From positions 254,142,187 through 254,206,186 of the forward strand of contig OX422214.1 of the NCBI GenBank assembly GCA_949130495.1: a stretch of DNA of 64,000 nucleotides. The letters are read 5' to 3'. The DNA is from Sambucus nigra. Taxonomy: Eukaryota; Streptophyta; Magnoliopsida; Dipsacales; Adoxaceae. Of this stretch, positions 1-12,655 are shown piece after piece (the stretch's first letter is position 1; each line of letters starts with the position of its first letter). The notes beneath the pieces were generated by a model that was given only the letters and a program-made list of their open reading frames with translations, did not search any database and was not told where the DNA came from. A program made the translations under genes and the position numbers.

Positions 1-915
1 AATGAGATCCTTAGATGAGGTGAAACCATTAGATTATGGAAGTACAAGGTAGAATACCTTTCTTTGGGTTTATGCTTTGTGTGATATCGGGAACGTCAAG
101 AGTTATAATATTGAATTCCGGAGGTGCGGAATGTTAAGGTTTGTTAAGGAGTGGTTATTCGTCTTATGGATGGGTTAGGGCGTGTAATTGCGGTGTTCCA
201 ATGAGGGAAGAATTTATTTCATGGAAAGGTGTTGAGTTGAAGTGGAAGAATTTTTATACTTGAGAAGTTCAAGTTTGGTAGCTCTATTTTGAGTGGGCAA
301 TTTAGCTCATAGTTGTGCTAGTTTTGAGAACTAGGAAATGGTTAACAGTATTGAATTTGTTAAGGCCTTGTGTTTTAAGCATGAGGTGCTTGTTTGGCGT
401 GTCGAAAGACGCGGAATTTAATTATATTATATTCTTATATAGGCCTTCGGGCAATATGTAATATATTAAAATCTTTTATAAAACCTTAACCCTGGTTCAA
501 CTAATCTCAATCCCCGACCTAGATACACAGTAGTGTATTGGGAGGGTTCCTTGTTTGGATTTCGCTTGCGAGACCTCCCCCACACGAAGGTGGCTAGCGT
601 CAGGAATTGAGGAGAGTTCAACCAGTGTGAATTTTCAAACTTTTATATAATTAATATGTTGTTATAGGTCATATTTCTGAGGGTTCTATTATGATTTGAG
701 GCTAATGGAGCCTGATTAAAATTCTACGAGTGGAAACTCGGATACGGGGTGTATGGGCGCCCTGGGTTGTAGTTGTTTTAAAAGTATATGGTTCCACATG
801 AGAACCAGGAAGGATCGAAATAGTGATCCTAAGGATTTATGTGAGGACTAAATGATATTGAGGTCCTAGGCATGTCTTAAATTTCGCTGACGAAATTTTT
901 GTAAGGGGGGAAGAT
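1..915 (+). mobile_element. Element B: 3' end of internal region
   Basis: This is the tail of an LTR retrotransposon whose 5' part lies left of the window. It ends in a purine tract (902-914, AAGGGGGGAAGAT) directly before the TGTAACACC start of the 3' LTR, which is the normal plus-strand primer layout. The last stretch, AATTTCGCTGACGAAATTTTTG, resembles the residual 3' end of Ty3/gypsy pol that often sits just before the purine tract. One copy of the dispersed 50-bp GGTTCCTTGTTTGGATTTCGC module is at 541-588. I see no open reading frame of useful length. Strand is inferred from the purine tract and LTR polarity. Confidence 0.75.
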
Positions 916-3900
916 TGTAACACCCCATGATTTTGGAGACTAGGAAATTAAATTTTGGGAAAATAAAATTTAATTAAATTGGAGAATTTCAAAATTTGGG
1001 AACTTAGGCCCAAAAATAGAGAATATTTCAAAGTATTCCGGATGATATTTTTGAAGGTACCATCGATCCCGGAAGGGTCGAGATAGTCAAAATGACTGTC
1101 ATTGGGTCTTATTTCGGCTCCGGAATGTTTTTAAGTTATTTTGACTTGAATTGGAGTAAACGAGTCATTTAAAGTGTGTATTAGCATTTAAAAAACTGGG
1201 TTTATTGTTTTAAAGGATTTAAGGCTTACGGATCAAGCCTTTCTCATTTAAAGAAAGAGAGAAAAAGCCCTAGAGGGAGAAAGAAGAAGGAAAGAAGAAG
1301 AAAAGAGGAGAGAGAGAGGAAGAAAACATGGGGATTTCCGGCCCAAACGTGACATCGAGGACGGTCCAACCTCTACAAATCTGAGGCAAGTGTTTAATCT
1401 TGCTAAATAGCTATTTGTGTATTTCAGTTCATAATTTTTGGGATTAAGAAATGGATTTTTGGGTATAAATATCAAAACCTAGATTTTTAGGTTTAAATCT
1501 TGAAATGAATGTTTAAATATGGATTTAATGGAATAGAAATGGTTGGGATTAACTTTAGGTTGATTTATTGGCTTAGAATCATGTTGTGATAAAGATTTGG
1601 GGGTTATAATGGAAAATTTAGGATTTAGAATTCGTGGGTTTTGATGAAGAAAAGAGCCCTTTCAAAATTTACAGGCCCGAATCGATTCGCCCCCTTAAGC
1701 GAATCGATTCGGTATAGGGAAATTGGCAGGTCTGCATTGACTGAATCGATTCGGACCCAAGACGAATCGATTCGGCCTATGGCAGAAGCCCAGGTCTTTG
1801 AACCCGAATCGATTCGCCTTGGAGGCCGAATCGATTCGCTAGGCCGAATTGATTCGGAATAGGGTCGAATCGATTCGGAAACAGGGCATTTTGAGGTGTT
1901 TTCTCCTTAATGATTCCAAACCCTTCTTGGTTGAGTTTATTGATTTGGGGGCCTTCTCTTATGATGTAAGAGATATGTTCTTGGAGACATTTAAGTAGTT
2001 TCTCACATATTAGGATTTTGGGGACTCCTTAGGGTATTTGGGAGAAATATATCCATGTATGGATTTTTGTTGTGTATAGAAATTGTGGGGGATACCTCGT
2101 TAAGGTTGAGAATCCTAATTATATATCCAAAGTAATTATAGACACGATAGGAGGTTTAGAACTCCTAGAGAGAGAGTTACGAAGGTGTGTTAGGAAATTA
2201 TAGTCCGATAGGCATATTGAATCCTTGTAGCGATAGGATTCTATTAAGTTATAATTGAGGATTAATGAGAAAGAGGAGTCACGAACCCTTAGATATGTTT
2301 AAATTAAGGAACAATTGGTAATGCGATAGGAGTAAGGGTTCATAGGAACAATTGAACCTTAGGCAAGATTTGGGAATGATTGGATTGTACTATCAACTAG
2401 AATACGAGGGAGCGGTAGCATAAATTCTAGTTAGGATAGTTTACATGTAATTATGGGGATATGACCATTGAGATCCCAATACTTGAAACGAGGTTAGAAT
2501 AAATTGAGGTTTTAGACTATTAAGTCGTGTGTGTGCCTATGGTTAAATAGTACTAAAGGAAACTATGTACTTTTGATTATGGAAGAAATGTGTAGTGATG
2601 GATTCCTACACAAACTCATGGGTGATAACCCTAATGTGGAATGTATATGTATAGATATATACATATGGTTTTGGGCGACTATTCATCATAGGAAAAATGA
2701 TTGAATATGTTTCAAGCGAGGGATTGTATTCGCATATCGAGGTAAATTTAATGGAAATTGTGGTGATGGCTTGTATATTGAGGATTATGTATACTTATAG
2801 CCGGGTATATATATATATCTTATACATATGAACGAGAATTAGTTTATATATATAGATATAAGGATATATGAACGTGTGTTGATATATATCTGTATGTATA
2901 TGAATATATGGATATATTTATATTAAGGATATACATGGTATGGATATTTAAACCTTATATGATGGTTTAATATTTGATCATATGATTGGATCAAATGGAT
3001 GTATATTGTGCATGTGAATGATATATATATACTTATTTGGTTAAGCATACCCCGCTCATGCTATCATTGGGAAGTTGCGCGCGTAGAGGGTGAGCATCCT
3101 GGCTAGAAAAGCAGGGTGTGGATATTCCCCAGGTCATAGTTGTCCCGTGTGTTATTATGTGATTTACATTTTTATTTTTGGGATGAGACCTGGTGGGTAT
3201 GTTTCGTCTCATTGCCGGTTTGGAGCTATGACCGCTTCCCGGGACGTCGTGTGCGTGAGTTTACCACGAGATGAGTGGCGTTTAGTCCCACCATGGTGGC
3301 CCTAGTATTGCTACGTGAGCCGGGCATTGGGAAGATGACAGCATTGATGCAGTTTTATCGGCGCTATATATAGCCGGGTAATATATGTGCGTGGCCATTG
3401 TACATCATATATGGCATGTACACTTGGTCATGGATATGGATGATGGCATGTATATATATATGGTGAGAATAAAATACATATATATTTATTTAAATATCCT
3501 AGATGAAAGGATATGGTATTTCTATGGGGTACATCTTGGATGATTATGGTGTACCAAATTATTTGGGGGTTGATGTATCGCATTTAAGGAATACTTCGGT
3601 TACATCATCCCAAGGGTATTATTGGGGGTTTTTAGTTGTTTTCAAATTGTAGTTTAAAATTTTAGTAGTAATGGTAGTATTAAATTGTATATTAAGTATT
3701 ATGGATCTCTAGGATCGACATTGTCAAGGAGTAGTGTAACGGGGTGGTTCCTTGTTTCGATTTCGCTTTGCGAGACTCCCCACGCATGAAATGTAGTACA
3801 TTGTTGAGAGTAGAGAGAAGTTCTGTCGATATTTATGTGTGGCATAATGGATCTCCAGGATCGACGTTGACATGGAGTAGTGTAACGGGGTGGTTCCTTG

Positions 3901-4939
3901 TTTGGATTTCGCTTTGCGAGACACCCCACGCACGAAACGTAGCGCAACGTTGAATTTGGAGGGAAGTTGTGTCAATAATGATTTTTCATGCTTATTAATC
4001 AGAAATTTAAATTAGATGATTCAACCCAGTTGCATATTGGGTAATCTATTAAATTAAAAAATTTTAAAGTATAAACCGGAATCCACTAAGCCTAATAAGG
4101 CACATATGATTGAAAATAAATGTTTAATTATGTTTAGAAAAGGGGGTGGATTCTTGCGGTAAGATAGGAAGGTAGATCTCGTGGGTATAGGCTAGGCCTA
4201 TGAGTAAGTTAGGTCATCCTAATTAAAATGGGGGTAATTTAACTAAAGCTTGAGGACATGATTGGGTGCGCGCCTTTAGATGAGAGGTGAGTTGGGGTTC
4301 CATGAGAGTGCGATCCCATTTTAATTATGAAATATGTGCACCGATATTTATTATGCACGGTTAACACACTTGCTAAATATTTTTCACAATCGGGGCTCTG
4401 ACCCGTTTTCTTTTCTCTCCTGCCTGTATATATATATATTATTACAGGTATCCTACCGCATGGATGCCGAATGACCTTCTATCCAGAGTCTTGGGAGCCG
4501 TGACAGGTGCAGACTGTTGCGGGATGTATCTGGTAGTCGCTTCCTACTTTTAAAATTCTAGGTAGGATTCATGTTGTATTTCGGGTTTGTACCCACGGGA
4601 TATTTATAGATGTTTATATTTATTCTATTCCAGTTATTGTATTAGCTGTGACCCGACAGCTTATTCGGGTCTACTTTCGTACATTCAGTTGTGGTTATTT
4701 ATTTTGTTTTATCATAGTTCTTTCTCGCATCCTTCTCTTATTCATTAGTAGTTTTGTAGTGTTGGGTTGTGTTATGTTGCATATTTTAATTTATTTAACA
4801 TCTCGCTTATATGATATCGGGTAGTTAGTCCTATATTATATAGTATCGGCAGTTGATGTTGAGACTGGACCATCTGAAACTCCTGATTTAAGGTAGTATA
4901 GGGCTGGCCACCCATTATTATTTTGAGCGGGGTGTTACA
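916..4939 (+). mobile_element. Element B 3' LTR (4.0 kb)
   Basis: The LTR begins TGTAACACCCC after a purine tract and ends GGGGTGTTACA. In order it contains the conserved GAGATAGTCAAAAT box (about 1075-1100), a purine-rich leader (1250-1330), the GCAAG/CTTGC hairpin (1386-1403), a palindrome array (1678-1878), the G+C-richer block (about 3044-3310), two copies of the 50-bp module (3741-3790 and 3887-3936), and the 3' GGGCTCTGACCCG hairpin (about 4393) followed by a TA-rich tract and AGGTATCC (about 4447). Its right end joins directly to family A LTR sequence at 4940, so element B appears inserted into the 5' LTR of element A1. The left target duplication is outside the window. Confidence 0.85.
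1678..1878. repeat. Palindrome array, CGAATCGATTCGG type (element B LTR)
   Basis: There are eight copies of the near-perfect palindrome CGAATCGATTCG at irregular spacing of about 20-40 bp, two of them with one change. The spacers are not conserved. All reading frames give repeated ESIR, NRF and RIDS peptides, a by-product of the palindrome and not evidence of protein coding. Each unit holds three CpG dinucleotides in an otherwise CpG-poor LTR. Confidence 0.9.
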
Positions 4940-5860
4940 ATGCCACATAGAGCATTTGTTGATAATGATATTCCTGCTAAGGAATTGTAATGCCAGGATG
5001 GGTACGAAATTGAAATAAAAGCCACAAAGAGCTTAAAATTGAAATAAAAGCCATAAAGAGATTATAAGTATACTTATTTTTCATGTTAGGGAATAAACTA
5101 TGAAATGAATCGGTATTCATGATGGAAGTTTTTTATAAGTTATGTTAATCTTTCCTCTTCTCATGCAGAATTTAATTTAATTCATGCTTTTCTTTAAATT
5201 GTCTTAGCTTATGCCTTAACTGTGTAGATAAGTTTTTATCTTTTCTAGCATTATCTTATTCATAACTGTCATACTTTTTACTCATCTGGTAATCATATAG
5301 AATCGGGCCCTGACCCATTTACATTTCTTGTTGCATATGCATCTTGTCACCGCTCAGGTACTCCGCCGTAAGGATGCCTGATTTGAATTCCTATTCCGAT
5401 GTCCTCGGCAAGCCGTGATGCATTACGGGTATTACGGGACACATTTGGTATAGACGTTTTCATTTTTGTATTCTAGCTATGATCGGATCTATTTACTCGG
5501 GCGAGAGGCCCAAGCTTTTGTAAATGTCTAATGAAATGTAATATATAAATTAATGAGTTTGTTTAAATGTTGTTATAAAGTTTGTTGACCTGTAACACAT
5601 TCGGTCTTTTTATTGTATTCTTGTTATTATTATTTATATATGTCTTGGGGTTTCCCCTATCTTTTCAGGATTTGGGTTGTTTAAATTCTCTCTTTAACTT
5701 TAAAAACAAAATTTTTGGCAACCCGTTTTCTGAAATATTGGGTGGTTATCCTGGATACTCTATATTTTTATTGTGATGCTGAGAATGATTCCATCTATGA
5801 TTCCTGTTATATTGGAGTATTGGACTGGCCACCCCTTATTTTGGAGAGCAGGTTGTCACA
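4940..5860 (+). mobile_element. Element A1: 3' part of 5' LTR
   Basis: This segment matches the end of the A1 3' LTR (about 11740-12655) almost base for base. It includes the GGGCCCTGACCC motif, the GCTCAGGTACTCCGCCG block, and the terminal GGTTGTCACA. The first 2 kb or so of the LTR is missing because element B lies immediately to the left. It is followed by a primer binding site, which identifies it as the 5' LTR of element A1. Confidence 0.88.
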
Positions 5861-5862
5861 GA

Positions 5863-5874
5863 TGGTATCAGAGC
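5863..5874 (+). other. Primer binding site (initiator Met tRNA), element A1
   Basis: TGGTATCAGAGC begins two bases after the LTR terminus. It is complementary to the 3' end of plant initiator methionine tRNA, the usual minus-strand primer of plant LTR retrotransposons. Confidence 0.93.
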
Positions 5875-8226
5875 ATCAGGTTCTAGAGTCCTTAGGAGTC
5901 TGTGTGGACGCCTTATGTTTCAGCGTTTCTTTTTATTTGATATAGAGCCTTAGGATTAAGATCGTTGAATTCTCTCGTGAGATTTCATTTTTCTTCCATG
6001 AGGTAGGACCCATAGAATCTTTTGCGCATTCGTGTGAGATTCGTAGGTCGATTGAAGGACACCAAGGAAGTTCGTTGTGAAGGCGTCATGAGATGGGGTT
6101 ATGAAGAACTGTAATTTGGGGTCAGATATGAGGACTGCCTGGGTGGTCGCTTTCTTGTTGTGGTGTTTTCTTATTTTGTTATTGCGACTACCAATTAAAG
6201 TGGATGTAGTTTTCTTAGTACCGCTAGTAGAGAGATTGGTACTAAGCTTGGGACTCCAAGCGATGTTAATTGAAGTGGAAAGGAGCCACTAGAAGGGCCA
6301 AGTGTTGAAGGAAGTTTGGCCCATGGAGAAGCCCCGGGGTACACTTGCAATAGCGAGTTTCTCTAAAATAACTGGGTTGATGAGAAGATAGATTCTCAAA
6401 TGCTCACGTGAGGTTCGGTCAGAGGCCGACAGTGAATAAAGAATTATACAGTTAGGGAGATCGGTAGCGTATTCTCTTTGTTGAGGAAGAAAAAGGGATT
6501 GCGTGTGAAATTGTCGTCAGCCAGGGTCGGAACAATGGCTATAACGTAGAGTGGAGAACCACTCATTTCGATTGTGTTGATCGGATGACTAGGGAAATGA
6601 TAGATTGCCTAGTCGGGACTGGATGGAAGTAATATTGGTTCGAATAAGACTCGAATACGGTGTCTGAGAACTATTAGTAACTAACCCGGAGTGATTAGCA
6701 AGAATGGGTGGGAATTCCACCTTTGTTGTGGGTGGTGCATCCCCCACAATAAGATAAAGTAGTATTGTATCTACTGTAGATTCGGGTGTGTAAATTGAGC
6801 TTGTAGTAGTATTTACGCTATTTTAGAAGAGTAATTATGTGACTTCCGTGGTAGGGAAGTCTTATGATTTGTTCACTCGTTATGAAACGAGTGATGATAT
6901 ATTAAATGTATATGTGTAATATGTGTTAATTGCATTATGTGTCCCTTGGTTGAGTGCTCTACTTCTTGTTTGCATTATATGTGGGTGTTATGACTTATCT
7001 CCATGACCAACAAGGTTAAGTAGTAATGCATAGGAGGGGTTCCTTGTTTGGATTCCGCTTTTGCGGGACGCTCCACGCGTGAACCCTAACGACGTTGGGA
7101 GTGGAGAGGCTTCACTTTTCCTTTCTCTTATTTTATGTATAATATGCGAGTAAAGATATTTTGGGTTGGTTTGGGGTGATAGCAAAATTTGTAAGGCAAT
7201 CTCACTTCTAGTTCAAAATGGAACTAGTTGTTCTATAATTTTTCTCCTGGATACAGGTTGAGGCTTTATAGAGGTGGATCGAGGTAGGTAGGAGATTTTT
7301 TTTAATTTATTTATTGTGTTATCTTGTGTGAATGTTTGATTGTCCGTTTTCTTTGTCTGTGCTTGTTACGCTTTATCTCCATGATCAACTAGTTAAGTAA
7401 GCATGTGTCGGAGGGGTTCCTTGTTTGGATTTTGCTTTGCGAGACACTCCGCCGCATGAACACTTAACGACGTTGTGAGTGGAGAGGCGTTATTCTTTTT
7501 TCTTTCTTTCATTTTATTTTTGTTGTTAGAAGTGGGTTGAAAGGTTTAGCCGAGAATTGCGTAGAAGAGTGATTAAGGGCTATTAAAGTGCGAGATAGAA
7601 GCACTGTATATAGTTCTCTCCTCTGATCGATGTGAGGGAGACTGAAAAAAGAAGTCGAATTGAGACTTCAGGTTGTGCCTTGATAAGAAGGCTATTTAAA
7701 AAGATATATATATATGTTGTTGTGGTATAATGGTTGCGAGACTTTACAGAAAGTATATGTCTTGTTAGTTAAAATCCTCAATTATTGAATGGTAAAGTAT
7801 AGAAGTAGAATCTTATAGTAGAGTTGTGAATTAATATTTTGTTTTCCGGTCCCGATTATGTGTCTTAGACCGTCATATCTCGATGAACTACAATGCGAGG
7901 TAGTAGTGTAACGGGAGGGTTCCTTGTTTGGATTTCGCTTCGGCAAGACGTCCCACGCATGAACCCGAGCGAATGTCGGAAGTTGAGTAAGGTCTTGGGC
8001 ACTAGGGATATATTTATTATTATATGCTTATGATTTAGATAAAATATATATATAGATAGACTTTAGGTTTATTAGAACGTAAGGCCCTTAGGGCAGGTGA
8101 TGTTGATTTAGGAAGGCGGTAAGGAGTTGACCACGAATAATTTGTGGGTTAACTCTATGAGGGATTAGATCCCTAGGAACGAGATTTATGGGATCTTGAG
8201 AGGTTTGGTAGTTTAGGCCGAAGGAG

Positions 8227-9110
8227 ATGAGGCATTTCTTAGATATGGTGTTACGTGGCGACTTCACTTATGGGGAGTTAATGGACAGGCTGACCTTCAC
8301 TCCTGAGCCCATGATAGTGAGCTCGAGAGTGGGTTTAATGAATAAGTTTTTGCCAGGTTGGGGAGTAATAATACTGGAGCATAGACCCATTGTTTATGCG
8401 TCTCACAAGTTTAAACTTGTGGGAATTATCATCCCACGTTTAAACTAAAATTTATTGTGGTAGTGATCGCCCGAAAGAGATAAGGCATTACTTTCTGGAC
8501 AAAAATTGGTCTTATCGCGGGCTACAAGTTGTTGCAAAAGGTCATAAGAGAAATATAGTTGGTGTTCAGAGTTTAGAAGAATTATCGAGTGGACATTCCC
8601 TCTCACTAAAGGAATGCGATTGGGGTAGTAGATGTGTCGAGTAGGAAACTCGTCGGAGATATAAGTGGTGGCATGGAAAGCCAAACATAACGAGCATAAC
8701 AAGATAGATCTTGTAGCAAGAGAATTCATGTCGGTGATTGATCATTTCACCTACTCGTGCGAAAGAGAGTAGCAATGGAACGAAGAAGGGTATATTCATA
8801 GACGTCAGCATTCAATTGCCGACATCAAAGTGGTCATGATCCTCTTTGAGAAAATTGTTTATCGTTCGACCAAATCGTTGCTTTTCCGGCCATTATGGGC
8901 GGACTAGATGTAGAAGAGTACGCCCCAATTCTCGATGGAGGAATGGTAGAACCGTAGGAGGTGCCTATTAAAAATAGGGTGGATCGAGACTAGATATTCA
9001 TGTCGGAGGTTTGGTACAAGTTTCCATAAAGTAATGGGAACCGTATGGAAATGGAGTATACCTTATCACCCTAAAGCGGATTGATGAATGGAGGAAGTTG
9101 ACTTAATGCC
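8227..9110 (+). pseudogene. Decayed Ty3/gypsy pol: RNase H to integrase remnant (A1)
   Basis: In short conceptual stretches the sequence resembles Ty3/gypsy pol. At 8350-8420 GWGVIILEHRPIVYASHKF matches the start of the RNase H domain, where the family has a G-x-G-x-V-L...IAYASRQL pattern. At 8613-8648 NAIGVVDVSSRK matches the KANVVADALSRK end of that domain. At 8979-8990 VDRD, followed by F-x-S-x-V-W, matches the SDRDPRFTSRFW segment holding the second integrase aspartate. At 9064-9081 YHPKAD matches the YHPQTDGQ segment. Stops and a frameshift lie between these islands, so no protein can be made. Gag, protease and most of RT are not recognisable upstream. Confidence 0.75.
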
Positions 9111-9745
9111 AAAAGGCATATCTGGAACGTGCGCCTTAGGATACATAGCTATTGAGAGCATAGCTGCATGGAGGGAAATTCCCATACAACCATTAGGATT
9201 TTGAATGGCCTTATGAATCATATCCTAAGGGTTACCACCGTGAGTGGTCTAGTGTGTCCGGTTGAGTAATCCGCATACTCATTGGATGGAACCAACGGGT
9301 AATATGTTCCTTGGACTTGGAGTGGTCTCGGGACATTTCTTTAAAGATTTGGCTTTTGAGCCATACGCCTTGATGAGATACGTCAATGCGAGGGAAAGTT
9401 GAGTTGCGTTGGGGTTAAGCCACTTAGAGTTGGTATGGGTGCCCCGAGGTGAGATGTAACATGATTCTGGAGGTTAGGCTATTTGTGTCGAGCCTTGTGG
9501 GCATCGTCCTCCGCCGTAGGAAGCTAGAATCGATAGTTAGTGAGGAACGCTTTGTGCTATGCTAGAGCACAAATGATGTAGACTGAGGTCGATAGGGTCG
9601 ACCTTAGTCCGGGTCCATTTGGGACGTTGCGATAATGAGGGGTTTGTTTAGGATGGTAGAATCCTAGTTTAGAGTAGTATACCCTTTATGAAATTTGGGT
9701 ATACCCGAATTTTGGGGGAAAAATTCCCTCATAAGGGGGGGAGTA

Positions 9746-12655
9746 TGTAACAACACTCGATTCTGGGAGGCTCATTTTATACTAATTTTATCTCATAAGG
9801 TGATTATATGAAATGTGGGAACTGGAGTAAATATTAATTGAATGAGATAGAAGTTAATATTTACTGGGATGTTGTATATTTACCGATTATGTAGGTAAAT
9901 ATCTTCATGTGGTATGATTTATAATGTCATGTATTTTAAATGGCATTTTGGTTTAAATGATATTGGAACTTAAAATAATTTATAAAATTTCTGGATGCCA
10001 GTTTAGAGGGTGTAGTTAGTCCCGGATGGTGCGAGACAGTCAAAATAGGTGCCATATCGTATTTTTGGGGTTCCGGGCACTTTTGACTGCTTTTAACTTA
10101 AATGTGTATCCGGGAGTCATATTAATGTGGTATTAACCACTTAAGTTGGGAGACTTATGTTAAGCCCTGATTTTACCCTTCTAACTTCCCTTAATTCCCT
10201 ATTTTGTGTCTTAAACATAGAGAGAAAAGAGAGAGGAAGAAAGCTTGGGAGAAAAGAGGAGAAAGAAGAGAAAAATGAAGATTGAAGATGGATTGTTGCT
10301 ACTACTCAAAGAAATCTGATATTTCTACATCAAGGCAAGTTTTCTACTTGCTAATATGTGATTTAAGATGAATAATTTGTATGATATTTATGTATATTCA
10401 TTTGGAGATCAAAAATGGAATTTATGGGAATTAAACCCTAATCTTAGTTTTAATGATAAAATTGTGAAATAATAATGGTTATAAATCGTGTAGGATAAAG
10501 TTTGGGTAGATAAATGCTGTTGGTTTTGGGTAAAATGGAAGAGATTTGAGGTTTGGGAGAATTAGGGTTCATAACCCTTAAGGAAAAATTAGAAAAATCT
10601 GCAGAACCGAATCGATTCGGCCTGGCCGAATCAATTCGTCTTGAGGCAGTTTCCCGGTCTGGGTCGACCGAATCGATTCGGATGGTCCGAATCGATTCGG
10701 CAATTATTCAGAAGTTAGGGTTTCCTGATCGAATCGATTCGGATGGTCCGAATCGATTCTCTTTCTTGAATCCAAATCGATTCGGCTAGGCCGAATCGAT
10801 TCGGAAGCCCTGCATTTTTGAGTGATTTTCTTACTTAGTTCCAATTCATTTTTCTTTAAGTCTAGGGCCTAGGAACCTTCTTTAATGAAGTAAACTAAGT
10901 GTCCTAGAGTTTTAATTGAGTTAGTTACTTCCCCTACACTAGGAATGGGTAATGTGGGGACTTTTTTGCGGTTATGCCTATTGATGTTAGGGCATTCTTT
11001 TCTTCTAGTCCATTTTTATAAAGCTAAGATTTATAGTATTATGTTTGGTAGACTTTAGGAGCTCATTCGAGCTATATTTGTCTTGATGGTTTATAATAAC
11101 ACCATAAGAGTGTGTTGGGAGAATAAATTGAAAGTTCATTCACTCCTTTGAGGTTACAGTAATGATATAATTTATCGTATGGTTCCGGATAATAAGTTAT
11201 ATTATTTACAAAAAGTAAATGGTAATGGTTTCGGATAAAATGAAACATATACATGGAAATGAAATGAAATGAAATGGAAATGGTAATGATGATGGTAAAT
11301 TATAATTTACTTAATCATGAATATGGTAAATGCTAATTTACTTGATACACACCTCTCTAAATGACATCATAAGGGAAGTTCGCGCACTTGGTGATGCCCC
11401 CGGGATAATGAATGCAGGGTGGATATAGTCCATAGGCCATATAAGCGATATGTTATGTTTTCTGCACTGGTCAGGAGATTCCGGGTGTGGTCTTGACTCT
11501 CCCGCGGGCATATGAACGATTCCCGACGTATTTCGTTATAGGTGCCCAGGTTGTCTTGTATAGATAGGCCCTGGAAGATGATGGTCATTTAGGGGCGCGC
11601 CCAGTGGGGAAACTCGGAGGGGCGGTCTTAGAAATGTTATATGTATATAAATATAACTATTCATAATCAAGTGGAACTTGATGTATGAGATATGCCATAA
11701 AGAGCATGATGAAGTGCCATAAAGGGCACCATGCAATTCCACAAAGAGCATTTGTTGATAATGATATTCCTGCTAAGGAATGGTAATGCTAGAATGGGCA
11801 GGAAATTGAAATAAAAACCACAAAGAGCTTAAAATTGAAATAAAAGCCATAAAGAGCTTATAAGTATAGTTATTTTTCCTGTTAGGGAATAAACTATGAA
11901 ATGAATCGGTATTCATGTTGGAAGTTTTTTTAAGTTATGTTAATCTTTCCTCTTCTCATGCAGAATTTAATTTAATTCATGCTTTTCTTTAAATTATCTT
12001 AGCTTATGCCTTAACTGTGTAGATAAGTTTTTATCTTTTCTAGCATGATCTTATTCATAACTGTCATACTTTTTACTCATCTGGTAATCATATAGAACCG
12101 GGCCCTGACCCGTTTACATTTCTTGTTGCATATGCATCTTGTCACCGCTCAGGTACTCCGCCGCAAGGATGCCTGATTTGAATTCCTATTCCGATGTCCT
12201 CGGCTAGACGTGATGCATTGCAGGTATTACGGGACACATTTGGTATAGACGTTTTCATTTTTTTATTCTAGCTATGATCGGGTCTCTTTACTCGGGCGAG
12301 AGGCCCAAGCTTTTGTAAATGTCTAATGAAATGTAATATACAAATTAATGAGTTTGTTTAAATGTTGTTATAAAGTTTGTTGACTGGTAACACATTCGGT
12401 CTTTTTATTGTATTCTTGTTATTATTATTTATATATGTCTTAGGATTTCCCCTATCTTTTCAGGATTTGGGTTGTTTAAATTCTCTCTTTAACTTTAAAA
12501 ACAAAATTTTTGGCAACTCGTTTTCTGAAATATTGGGTGGTTATCCTGGATACTCTATATTTTTATTATGATGCTGAGAATAATTCCATCTATGATTCCT
12601 GTTATATTGGAGTATTGGGCTGGCCACCCCTTATTTTGGAGAGCGGGTTGTCACA
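9746..12655 (+). mobile_element. Element A1 3' LTR (2.9 kb)
   Basis: It starts TGTAACAACACTCGATTCTGG just after the purine tract and ends GGTTGTCACA. It is homologous over its length to both A2 LTRs. It contains GCGAGACAGTCAAAATA (about 10030-10047), the GCAAGT/ACTTGC hairpin (10335-10351), the palindrome array (10608-10804), the G+C-richer block (about 11345-11630), and the GGGCCCTGACCCG hairpin near 12100. The element seems inserted in a family C LTR, which resumes at 12656. Confidence 0.9.
10608..10804. repeat. Palindrome array, CGAATCGATTCGG type (A1 3' LTR)
   Basis: About eight copies of CGAATCGATTCGG or one-base variants occur at irregular spacing. The array sits about 270 bp after the GCAAGT hairpin, the same place as in the A2 LTRs. 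Confidence 0.88.

Larger units (their letters stand above)
5861..9745 (+). mobile_element. Element A1 internal region (non-autonomous Ty3/gypsy derivative)
   Basis: This is a 3.9-kb internal region between the A1 LTRs. The first 190 bp or so after the primer binding site are closely shared with elements A2, C and D. Three copies of the 50-bp GGTTCC module lie at 7033-7082, 7410-7460 and 7912-7962. The 3' half carries decayed RNase H and integrase sequence (separate entry). No gag, protease or reverse transcriptase frame is readable. A purine tract AAGGGGGGGAGTA (9733-9745) precedes the 3' LTR. It aligns along its length with the A2 internal region (36134-39539). Confidence 0.85.

Noticed and set aside
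1641..1862. 73-codon frame rich in ESIR repeats, and similar frames at 10553, 24542, 33933, 33962, 40299 and 40328
   Set aside because: The peptide repeats come from the palindromic DNA array, appear in several frames and on both strands, and are not a protein family.
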